A DNA stretch of 12,277 nucleotides, taken from CAADGN01 sp035443945 (lineage in GTDB: Bacteria; Planctomycetota; Phycisphaerae; Phycisphaerales; UBA1924). Position numbers and translations under genes: made by a program. The notes beneath the pieces were generated by a model. The model saw only the letters and a list, made by a program, of their open reading frames with translations. It was not told the DNA's origin and made no database searches. Positions 1 to 7,569 of this stretch are shown in pieces. The stretch covers positions 1-12,277 of the forward strand of contig DAOMNQ010000081.1 of assembly GCA_035443945.1 (NCBI GenBank), in the 5' to 3' direction. Each line of letters starts with the position of its first letter. Positions within the stretch are counted from its first letter, which is position 1.

Positions 1-1241
1 CGGGCGGAGTATCGGCTGCGGCTGCGTGCCGACAACGCGGACCAGCGGCTCACGGCGCGCGGCATGGCGTCGAAATAGCGTCGGGCGTGGTGGTCGGAGC
101 GGACGAGGCGGACGCCGTAGCCGCGCTGTCCGGTGTCCGGCTTGAGGATGATGGGGTAGGCGCCGATGCCGCCCGGGTTGAGCATGGCGTTTCGCAGGGC
201 ATTGAGTCGCTGGTCGGTGGGGGCGGGTTCGATGAGGGCGGCGGGCAAGACGTCAGGTCCGGCTGAGGCGAGGGCGTGGAGAATCTCGGTCTTGCTCTCG
301 CCGACGATGCCGCCGCCGAAGGGGATGGCGGGATTGCAGCAGGTCCAGGTCATGAGGCCGCGGTGTCGGAGGGAGAGCCATGCGATCCAGGGGAGAAGGG
401 GGAGGTAGAAGACGACGGGCGGCCAGTACTCGTGGCGGGGGAGTCGGTCGATTGCGGCGATGATGCGGCGGCGGCCGTGCCAGGTGGCGAAAGCGGAGGC
501 GGCGCGGACAGCGAGGAGCGTGGCGATGCAGGCGAGCGCGACACCGGCGAGGCCGAGCGAGTCTTCGAGGGGTTCGAGGAGGGCTTGTGCGGCGAGTGTG
601 GCGGCGATGAGGACGAGGGTGGCCCAGAGGAGCGAGCCTGCCGCGAGACCGAGCAGGGAGGCCGGGCCGAGGGCGCGGCGAGTGCCGAGGGCGTGAGAGG
701 CTTCGTCGCGTTGCCAGGGCTGGAAGCACGAGACGAGGACGGCGGTGAAGGTGTGCCAGAGCGTGCGCGGGGGGGGCGGCTCGTCGGGGCGTTGGCAGGT
801 CGTGCCGGAGAACCGGCGTGCCCAGTCGGCGTCGGCGGGGAGATGAGGGCCGGATCGGGCGGCTGCGAGGGAGATCGAGAGGGATCGGAGGGCGAGTCCG
901 GCGGCAAGTGCGGCGGCGGCGAGGCCGAAATCGAGCCGGAGCGTTGCGACGAGGAGTGCGGCGAGCGCGGCCGCGTGCTCCGGGCGGAACCTGGCGAGGA
1001 AGAGGAAGGCGCCTCCGACGACCCACCACGGGAGCGATCGGACGGCGTCGAGGAGTTCGGCGGCGTGCCCGACCGAGCCGACGCGCGGGTCCGGGGCGAG
1101 GTCGGCGGCGTAGGTGAGCGGCGGGACGCCCGGAGCGTCGTGGCGGGCGAGGAAGGAGAGCAGGTGTGTGGCCGTCTCCTCGGCCTGGAGAAAGGGAAGG
1201 AAGTGCGAGGCGTCGATGAGGACGAGCCGGCTGGTGCTCAT
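1..1241 (-). CDS. Membrane protein with C-terminal ATP-grasp-like region, partial; carries the C-terminus of the upstream hydrolase
   Basis: This open frame has no stop from 1241 to the left edge, about 413 residues. Its first 30 residues (SRLVLIDASHFLPF, then an amphipathic helix) are the last strand, catalytic His (H13) and last helix of an alpha/beta hydrolase, whose other parts lie in the neighbouring frame at 1238-2065. After these come hydrophobic stretches at roughly 72-84, 90-122, 194-222, 227-247 and 276-291, the last inside a Trp/Pro-rich segment (WPPVVFYLPLLPWIAWL). From M297 the protein is soluble: TCCNPAIPFGG, then GESK, then ILKPDTGQRGYGVRLVR with K367, which resembles the nucleotide-binding lysine strand and glycine-rich loop of ATP-grasp enzymes. 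The rest of that domain is outside the window. ATG 1241 overlaps the hydrolase stop as ATGA, so translation by coupling is formally possible, but a broken fusion fits better. The last 20 or so residues before the edge look unlike the family. Substrate unknown. Confidence 0.72.
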   Translation of the reverse strand, partial: MSTSRLVLIDASHFLPFLQAEETATHLLSFLARHDAPGVPPLTYAADLAPDPRVGSVGHAAELLDAVRSLPWWVVGGAFLFLARFRPEHAAALAALLVATLRLDFGLAAAALAAGLALRSLSISLAAARSGPHLPADADWARRFSGTTCQRPDEPPPPRTLWHTFTAVLVSCFQPWQRDEASHALGTRRALGPASLLGLAAGSLLWATLVLIAATLAAQALLEPLEDSLGLAGVALACIATLLAVRAASAFATWHGRRRIIAAIDRLPRHEYWPPVVFYLPLLPWIAWLSLRHRGLMTWTCCNPAIPFGGGIVGESKTEILHALASAGPDVLPAALIEPAPTDQRLNALRNAMLNPGGIGAYPIILKPDTGQRGYGVRLVRSDHHARRYFDAMPRAVSRWSALSARSRSRYSA

Positions 1242-1245
1242 CCGT
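1235..1245 (-). other. Probable frameshift junction (ATGA overlap) inside a hydrolase
   Basis: The hydrolase frame ends CAC CAC GGA TGA, and the next frame begins at the ATG overlapping that stop by four bases. Homology expectation runs straight across: HH at the end of frame one, then STSRLVLIDASHF in frame two. One extra base just before the A of ATG would fuse the frames (CAC CAC GGN ATG AGC). There is no X-XXY-YYZ slippery heptamer at the site, which argues against programmed -1 frameshifting. Confidence 0.7.
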
Positions 1246-2065
1246 GGTGCTCGACCGCTCCCCAGGCGGGCACGAGGAGGACGTCGCGCCCGTGAAGGAC
1301 GAGGGCAGGAACTGTGAGTCGCTCCATGACCGGCTCGACGAGGCGCTGGTCGGTGTCCCAGAACGATCGGATGAAGGCGTGCCGCATGCCCCGGTCGGCA
1401 AGCGCGCCGAAGTGCGGGACGAGTTCGGGCACGACGACGACGGCGAGGAAGCCCGCGCCGTACTTGACCCGCTCGAAGAAGTAACTCCCGGTGCCCTCGG
1501 TCTCCTGCACGCCGGTCGCCGCGACGAGGGCGATTGAGGCGACGCGGTCGGGAGCGATGTCCGCGGCGTGGAGGGCGACGCCGCCGCCGTTCGACCAGCC
1601 GACGAGGTGGGCGCGCTCGATGTTGAGGGCGTCGAGGACTTCGAGGACGGCGTGGGCGTGGGCACGGTTCGAGTAGGAGGGGACGAGGGCGTCGGAGTTG
1701 CCGAAGCCGGGCAGGTCGATGGCAATCACGCGGCGTTCGCGAGCGATGAGCGGGCCGAGGCGCACGAAGTCGAGGGCTTGTCCGGGCGAGCCGTGAAGGA
1801 GGACGACGGGAGCGTGGCTGGTGGCACGCTCCCGTCCCCACTCGAGGTAGGCGACGGAGTTGGTGCGGTCGGTGACGGGGCCGATGTCGTCGGTTGCGGG
1901 GATTTCGACGAGGCGGGCGCCGACGTCGGCCGGAGGGGGAACGTACCACGGGCCGACCAGGCTCTGGACGGCGTGGGAGGCCGTAAGGAGGGCGAGGTAG
2001 ACAGCGACGGCGACGTGTGCCGTGCGCCGGAGACGGGATGGGGGGTTGGTGGCGGGGGTTGGCAT
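1238..2065 (-). CDS. Alpha/beta fold hydrolase, membrane-anchored; frame ends before its catalytic histidine
   Basis: This 275-residue frame has an N-terminal hydrophobic anchor (about residues 15-38), then a classic alpha/beta hydrolase order: oxyanion loop HGSPG at 91-95, IDLPGFGNSD at 116-125, nucleophile elbow GWSNGG with Ser158, and the acid strand LVLHGRDVLLVP with Asp261. It stops at EHHG, 14 residues past the acid, where the family continues to the histidine strand. That strand (SRLVLIDASHF) is encoded immediately downstream in the -1 frame. As written, the product lacks its third catalytic residue and should be inactive. The best reading is a one-base loss near 1241, by sequencing or by mutation, in a hydrolase-membrane-ATP-grasp fusion. 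No strong Shine-Dalgarno precedes ATG 2065; it was chosen because it gives a complete anchor segment. Substrate cannot be told from the sequence; an esterase or lipase-like role is possible. Confidence 0.82.
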   Translation of the reverse strand: MPTPATNPPSRLRRTAHVAVAVYLALLTASHAVQSLVGPWYVPPPADVGARLVEIPATDDIGPVTDRTNSVAYLEWGRERATSHAPVVLLHGSPGQALDFVRLGPLIARERRVIAIDLPGFGNSDALVPSYSNRAHAHAVLEVLDALNIERAHLVGWSNGGGVALHAADIAPDRVASIALVAATGVQETEGTGSYFFERVKYGAGFLAVVVVPELVPHFGALADRGMRHAFIRSFWDTDQRLVEPVMERLTVPALVLHGRDVLLVPAWGAVEHHG

Positions 2066-2143
2066 CGGAGGCCGTTCTCGGAGCCTCGGCTGGGGAGTCT
2101 ACGCCTTGTGACCGGGGTAACGGCCCGTTCCGCTGTGGTTGGT

Positions 2144-2172
2144 TTGGAACCGGCGGGCGAATCTTGTATGCT
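2144..2172 (+). promoter_or_regulatory. Candidate sigma70-type promoter for the prepilin-like gene
   Basis: TTGGAA (2144-2149) and TATGCT (2167-2172) are separated by exactly 17 bases; each matches its consensus hexamer at 4 of 6 positions, and the stretch is AT-richer than its surroundings. Transcription would start near 2179, at the edge of the assembly gap, leaving a 5' leader of about 50 bases, if the gap length is right. It lies in the divergent space between the hydrolase and the prepilin-like gene. Confidence 0.4.
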
Positions 2173-2179
2173 GGTGGGG

Positions 2180-2231
2180 NNNNNNNNNNNNNNNNNNNNN
2201 NNNNNNNNNNNNNNNNNNNNNNNNNNNNNNN
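2180..2231. other. Assembly gap (52 N)
   Basis: Fifty-two consecutive undetermined bases lie just upstream of the prepilin-like gene. The ribosome binding site and leader of that gene are hidden here. Whether the length is measured or estimated cannot be told from the sequence. Confidence 0.99.
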
Positions 2232-2233
2232 GC

Positions 2234-3052
2234 ATGGAGCGAACCAGGGCGTTCACGCTCATCGAGTTGCTGGTGGTGATCGCGATCATCGCGCTGCTGA
2301 TCGGGATCCTGCTGCCCGCGCTGGGCAAGGCCAGGGCGGTGGCGCAGTCCACGCTGTGCATGTCGAACGTGGACCAGATCGGCAAGGCGAGCACGATGTA
2401 CGCGCAGGACTACAAGGACGAGATCTGGTTCTCGTGGGACTGGGCGCGCATGGACTCGAACGGGGACGGGCTGAACGACGCTCCCGGGCACCTGTATGAG
2501 TACGTGAACAAGGCGGAGGAGATTCTGGCGTGCCCGACGAACAAGCGCAAGGGCCGGAACAACCGGGACACATACGAGAAGAACAAGAACTGGTTCGGCG
2601 GCACGTCGGAACTCGACTTCGACTACTCGATGCAGACGTTCACGAGCGGGTATCGGCTCGGCTCGGATGTCCGGAGCGCATACCTCGCACCGGCGTACAA
2701 CTCGCCGACCAAACTTCCCCCCGGCCTCCTTCCGCAACTCACACATCTTCGGTCGGTCTTCATCTTCGTGGAAGAGAGCACGTGGTGGTACAACGATGCC
2801 ATCACCGACGGCCTCTGGGGAAACCAGGACCAGGTGACCATCCGCCACTTCAAGGGCGGGTACATGTGGTTTGTGGACGGTTCCGCTGAACTGTTCGTCG
2901 GCCCGAACGACGGCGACGAGCCGACGTACAGAGGCAATCGCGACTTCGAGGCCAACGACGTCTTCGCGTCCACACGCGGACCGGACCACTGGTACCGCAT
3001 CTACGGAAACACGAACAACCGACCCTACGGCTGGATCAACAACCCGCGTTGA
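2234..3052 (+). CDS. Prepilin-like (type II secretion/type IV pilin fold) H-X9-DG protein
   Basis: The 272-residue product opens with a type IV prepilin signal: a short charged leader MERTRA, then FTLIELLVVIAIIALLIG with the conserved Glu at +5 after the expected cleavage before Phe7, followed by LLPALGKAR. This hydrophobic helix is cut and N-methylated by a prepilin peptidase in the family. The body has the SNVDQIGKASTMYAQDY segment typical of planctomycete pseudopilin-like proteins. Near the C-terminus H205 is followed by nine residues and then DG (215-216), the H-X9-DG motif of prepilin-type processing-associated proteins. Such proteins occur in many copies in Planctomycetota and Lentisphaerota; their role is poorly known, probably surface or secretion-apparatus associated. 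ATG 2234 is the only start that gives a normal leader, and it is the first codon after the gap. The 3' end overlaps the convergent rlmN by 17 bases. Confidence 0.9.
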   Translation: MERTRAFTLIELLVVIAIIALLIGILLPALGKARAVAQSTLCMSNVDQIGKASTMYAQDYKDEIWFSWDWARMDSNGDGLNDAPGHLYEYVNKAEEILACPTNKRKGRNNRDTYEKNKNWFGGTSELDFDYSMQTFTSGYRLGSDVRSAYLAPAYNSPTKLPPGLLPQLTHLRSVFIFVEESTWWYNDAITDGLWGNQDQVTIRHFKGGYMWFVDGSAELFVGPNDGDEPTYRGNRDFEANDVFASTRGPDHWYRIYGNTNNRPYGWINNPR

Positions 3053-4211
3053 CGCCGCCCGTTCCGAGCGCGACGAACCGCCGGCGACGGATCTCGTCCG
3101 TTCCCAGTTGCCCGCACGCCCCCATCATGGTGCGGCCCTTGGTGCGGCGTCGACGGACGAAGAGGCCGCGTGCGACGAGACACTCCACAAACCGCTCGAC
3201 GCTCCGTTCTGACGGGGCGGGCCATGGCGATTCGCGGCGGGGGTTGTACGGAATGACGTTCACCATGCCCCGAGTGAGGCCGTCCGGCGACCCCGCAGCG
3301 GTGAAGGGGCGGAGGTAGTCGGCGAGTTCGTCCGCGTGGCCGGGCGCGTCGTTGACGCCGGGGATCAGGACGTACTCGAAGCAGACCTTACGGCCGCGCC
3401 CGAGGCCCGGTACTGCGAGGACGGCGTCGCGCAGGTCGGCCATGGGCATGGCCCGGTTGATTGGCATGATGGCGGAACGGATCGCGTCGTTCGGAGCGTT
3501 GATGCTGACGGCTAGGCCGAGCCGGCGCCAGCCCGGACGGTCCATCGCGTCCGACAGCCGTCGCAGGGCGTCGATGCGGCCGACCGTCGAGATGGTGATG
3601 CGCGACATCGCGAGACCCGGGCCGTCGTGATCCGTGAGGATGGCGACGGCATCGAGGACGGCGTCGAGATTGTCGAGAGGCTCGCCCATGCCCATGAAAA
3701 CGAGGTTGCGGATCGGTGCGCTGAGGATGTGGCGGGCCGCCCACCACTGGCCGACGATCTCCCCCGGCGTGAGCGATCGAAGCAGGCCCATCCGGGCGGT
3801 CTCGCAGAACTCGCACCCCATCGCGCACCCGACCTGGCTGGAGACACAGAGCGTGTGCGTGCGCGCCCCGCCGCGGCCGATCATGGGGATGATGACACTC
3901 TCGACGTTGAGGGCCGCGTTCCGGGGGAGGCTGTCGGGTGCGGCGCCGCGCGCGATGCGCTGCAGGAACTTGACCGTCGTGCCCTCGGCGACCTCCTCGC
4001 GCTGCTCGCGGACGATGGGGCCGGCGAGGGGCGCATCGTTCATCCAATCGGCGATCGCGCCGGTGCGGTGGAATGCCCGATAGTCGTCGAGCGCGCGATC
4101 ACGCGGAGCGAGGCCGGCTCGCGCGCAGGCGTCGGCAAACGGAGCGGCCGGGAGGCCGAGCGGGCTGGGGGGCGTCGCGGGCACGGGCGAGTGTATGCGG
4201 TCGGCTACCAT
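3036..4211 (-). CDS. rlmN: RlmN/Cfr-family radical SAM adenine methyltransferase
   Basis: RlmN methylates C2 of A2503 in 23S rRNA (and A37 of some tRNAs) using a radical SAM mechanism. The 391-residue product, close to the family length, shows all key residues: the radical SAM cluster CAMGCEFC (C129, C133, C136), the methyl-accepting cysteine pair, one in TLCVSSQVGC (C122) and one in MMGACGQL (C366), the GEP motif in FMGMGEPLDN, STVGRI, SINAPND and NVIPYNP. The first 60 or so residues are Pro/Ala-rich and poorly conserved. I start at ATG 4211; the frame stays open to 4379 but that would run into asnS, so the longer form is unlikely. GTG codons slightly downstream remain possible. Its start is 34 bases from the asnS start, divergent. 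Cfr, which methylates C8 of the same base, shares these motifs and cannot be excluded by eye, but a lone chromosomal copy beside housekeeping genes favours RlmN. Confidence 0.93.
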   Translation of the reverse strand: MVADRIHSPVPATPPSPLGLPAAPFADACARAGLAPRDRALDDYRAFHRTGAIADWMNDAPLAGPIVREQREEVAEGTTVKFLQRIARGAAPDSLPRNAALNVESVIIPMIGRGGARTHTLCVSSQVGCAMGCEFCETARMGLLRSLTPGEIVGQWWAARHILSAPIRNLVFMGMGEPLDNLDAVLDAVAILTDHDGPGLAMSRITISTVGRIDALRRLSDAMDRPGWRRLGLAVSINAPNDAIRSAIMPINRAMPMADLRDAVLAVPGLGRGRKVCFEYVLIPGVNDAPGHADELADYLRPFTAAGSPDGLTRGMVNVIPYNPRRESPWPAPSERSVERFVECLVARGLFVRRRRTKGRTMMGACGQLGTDEIRRRRFVALGTGGVNAGC

Positions 4212-4234
4212 TGCCCCCGCACACGCGGACGAGC

Positions 4235-4239
4235 GGAGA
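4235..4239 (+). promoter_or_regulatory. Shine-Dalgarno site that sets the asnS start
   Basis: GGAGA lies six bases before ATG 4246. It favours that start over the in-frame ATG 4195, which would place the coding region inside the opposing rlmN gene. Confidence 0.65.
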
Positions 4240-4245
4240 CGACGC

Positions 4246-5667
<1,422 letters not shown>

Positions 5668-5678
5668 GTCCCGGCCGA

Positions 5679-6314
5679 CTATCCCGCCGTCGTTCCAAAC
5701 CCGAAGAACCCCTGCAGGCCTGTCAGCACACCGTTGGCCGCGATGCCGGCGGTGATGAGGCCCATGACGCGGCTGATGATGCTCGCGCCGGCGTTGCCGA
5801 TCAGGCGGTGGATGCGCTCCGCGATCAGCAGGCACACGAGCACGATGCCCAGCACGACGAGCATGATGCCGAGCGTCGCGGCCTGCTGGGCTACGCTGAA
5901 CTTCGCGTTGTCCGTCGTCACGACGATCGCCACGATCGAGCCGGGGCCGGCGATCGACGGGATCGCGAGGGGGTAGATCGCCAGGTCGTAGGCGTCGGCG
6001 GCGGCCTTCGGCACGACCGAGACCTCGGAGTCGGGCTTGCTGGTGCCGAAGATCATGTCGAGGGCGAAGAGGAAGAGGATGATCCCGCCCGCCACGCGGA
6101 AGGCGTGCAGCGAGATGCCCATCGCGTTCAGGACGAACTGGCCGAAGACGCCGAAGAAGAGCAGCACGCCCGCCGACACGAGCACGGCCCGGAAGGCGAT
6201 GCGGCGGCGGAGCGTCGGCGCGGCCCGAGAGGCGATGGCGATGAAGACCGGCACCGACCCGATCGGGTCGATGATGGTGAAGAGGAGGATGAAATCGTTG
6301 AGCAGGCGTTCCAC
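5679..6314 (-). CDS. MarC family integral membrane protein
   Basis: The 211-residue product is almost wholly hydrophobic, with about six membrane segments. Two family signatures are visible: IDPIGSVPVF in the first membrane helix and YPLAIPSIAGPGSI in the middle, equivalent to the re-entrant-looking PLAxPxxAGPG motif of MarC proteins. MarC-family function is unsettled; early links to multiple antibiotic resistance in E. coli were not upheld. I start at GTG 6314, giving the sequence (V/M)ERLLNDFILLF, because GAGGG lies six bases upstream, whereas ATG 6338 has no purine-rich site and would add eight residues unlike the family. The frame is open up to 6524, which would overlap the next gene on the other strand. 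Convergent with asnS, with no room for a separate terminator. Confidence 0.9.
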   Translation of the reverse strand: MERLLNDFILLFTIIDPIGSVPVFIAIASRAAPTLRRRIAFRAVLVSAGVLLFFGVFGQFVLNAMGISLHAFRVAGGIILFLFALDMIFGTSKPDSEVSVVPKAAADAYDLAIYPLAIPSIAGPGSIVAIVVTTDNAKFSVAQQAATLGIMLVVLGIVLVCLLIAERIHRLIGNAGASIISRVMGLITAGIAANGVLTGLQGFFGFGTTAG

Positions 6315-6320
6315 CGGCGG

Positions 6321-6325
6321 CCCTC
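6321..6325 (-). promoter_or_regulatory. Shine-Dalgarno site supporting a GTG start for the MarC-family gene
   Basis: GAGGG (minus strand) lies six bases before GTG 6314. No comparable site precedes ATG 6338, so this site decides the start chosen. Confidence 0.5.
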
Positions 6326-6352
6326 GAGCGGTGAGCATAGCGGAAGCGGGGC

Positions 6353-7510
6353 ATGGGGTCGGCTCGATATGCTTCGGGGATGCACGCAATCCTCCTGGCG
6401 GCCGCTCTCGTTCTGGTCCAGCCCGCCCCGGCCGCGCGCGACGACGCGACGACTGCCGTGCCGATCCTGCTGGAGAGGATGGCCGAGGCCGTCCAGATCG
6501 CGGACGCCGAGGGGTACCTCGCACTGATCGACCCGACCGAGCCTGAGTTCGCCAAGGAGCAGGAGAACTGGGCCAAGGACTTCGTGAAGCGACCGGCCGC
6601 GGCGTTCGCCGTCGAACTGGACGGCGGCTTGTTGGTCGAGATCGACGGCGGCAGAGCGGCGATCGGCACGCTCACCATGCGATGGCGCATGCCCGACCGC
6701 CCCGAGCGAACCGTCCGGCACCCGGCGAGGTTCACACGCCGCGACGGAGCATGGCTCTACGCGGGCGAGGCGTGGAAGCGCGTGGCCGCGGCGGACGGGT
6801 CGAACGTCGCCCTGTACCTCGACGATGCCCTACGGGACGTCGCGGCGAGCGTGGTGGAGTTGCTGCCCGAGGTCCGCGAGCACGTGAACGCCGGCTTCGA
6901 GACCCCGCTGGACGACGTCCAGGTGGTCAAGATCTACGACGAGATGGAGCACCTCCAGGCGTCGATTTTTCTGAGTTACGAGGATGCGCTGGGCGGCTGG
7001 AACGAGCCGGGCGAGTCGATCAAGATTCTCGCCACGCCTCGCTCGTCGGCGCGGCAGTTGCGCGTGCTGCTCGCGCACGAGTACGGGCATGTGGTCACGT
7101 TCTCGATGGGCGACAGGGCGACGGAGATTCCGTGGTGGGTGGCCGAAGGAGCGGCGGAACTCGCGGCGGAGCGGTACTCGGGTCGATCCGGTTCGGAGGC
7201 CGTGGACCGGATGATCCGGCAACTGGCGGAACAGGGCGGCCTGGCCGAGTGGGATCAGTTGAGCGACTTCCGCAACACGCGGCCCGAGCACGGCATGCTC
7301 GTCTACAAGCAGGGGCAGCACATGCTCGGGTACGTCTCGGGCCGGTTCGGGAGGACGGCCCGGAACCAGTGGATCGCCCGCATGACGCGCGGCGAGACGC
7401 TCGACGAGGCGACACAGGGCGCGCTTGGGATGTCGTTCGCTGACCTGGACAGAGAGTGGCGGGCGTCGCTCATTGATGCAGTGCCGGGCGGGGATGAGGA
7501 AGCGAGGTAG
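6353..7510 (+). CDS. Secreted peptidase MA-like zinc metallopeptidase
   Basis: The product (385 residues from ATG 6353, 376 from ATG 6380) begins with a signal peptide, hydrophobic core AILLAAALVLVQPAPAA. Residues of about 40-150 form a small alpha/beta domain with a MRWRMPDR strand that could be NTF2-like; this is only a guess. The catalytic region has HEYGHV (H242, E243, H246 in the longer numbering) and, downstream, PWWVAEGAAELAAE with Glu265 as the likely third zinc ligand, the arrangement of peptidase MA-like gluzincins. Substrate unknown; presumably it acts outside the cytoplasm. The longer start gives a signal peptide with an arginine and has GGAAG-like GGAAG six bases upstream. The shorter start at 6380 sits seven bases after a TATGCT hexamer and could be leaderless. 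The gene is divergent from the MarC-family gene and convergent with the next one. Confidence 0.83.
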   Translation: MGSARYASGMHAILLAAALVLVQPAPAARDDATTAVPILLERMAEAVQIADAEGYLALIDPTEPEFAKEQENWAKDFVKRPAAAFAVELDGGLLVEIDGGRAAIGTLTMRWRMPDRPERTVRHPARFTRRDGAWLYAGEAWKRVAAADGSNVALYLDDALRDVAASVVELLPEVREHVNAGFETPLDDVQVVKIYDEMEHLQASIFLSYEDALGGWNEPGESIKILATPRSSARQLRVLLAHEYGHVVTFSMGDRATEIPWWVAEGAAELAAERYSGRSGSEAVDRMIRQLAEQGGLAEWDQLSDFRNTRPEHGMLVYKQGQHMLGYVSGRFGRTARNQWIARMTRGETLDEATQGALGMSFADLDREWRASLIDAVPGGDEEAR

Positions 7511-7525
7511 CAAGAAAGGAAGTTG

Positions 7526-7548
7526 GGCACAGGCGGGACGACTGTGCC
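7526..7548 (-). terminator. Candidate terminator hairpin between convergent genes
   Basis: GGCACAG (7526-7532) and CTGTGCC (7542-7548) form a perfect 7-bp inverted repeat around a 9-base loop, in the 59-base space between two convergent stop codons. On the minus strand the hairpin is followed by a pyrimidine-rich run (CAACTTCCTTTCTTG), a weak U-tract, so it best fits termination of the gene at 7570-8256. On the plus strand no T-run follows. Confidence 0.4.
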
Positions 7549-7569
7549 ACCGGTGCCGGGCATGGGCGA

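Noticed and set aside
276..1295. Plus-strand open frame of 339 codons rich in Gly and Glu
   Set aside because: It is the direct complement, codon for codon, of the real minus-strand frame, and has no recognisable domain.
253..1725. Long minus-strand open frame of 490 codons rich in Arg, Pro and Ser
   Set aside because: It is a shadow of the hydrolase and ATP-grasp frames. Its composition is that of an out-of-frame GC-rich read, and it has no domain, while the overlapping frames show clear motifs.
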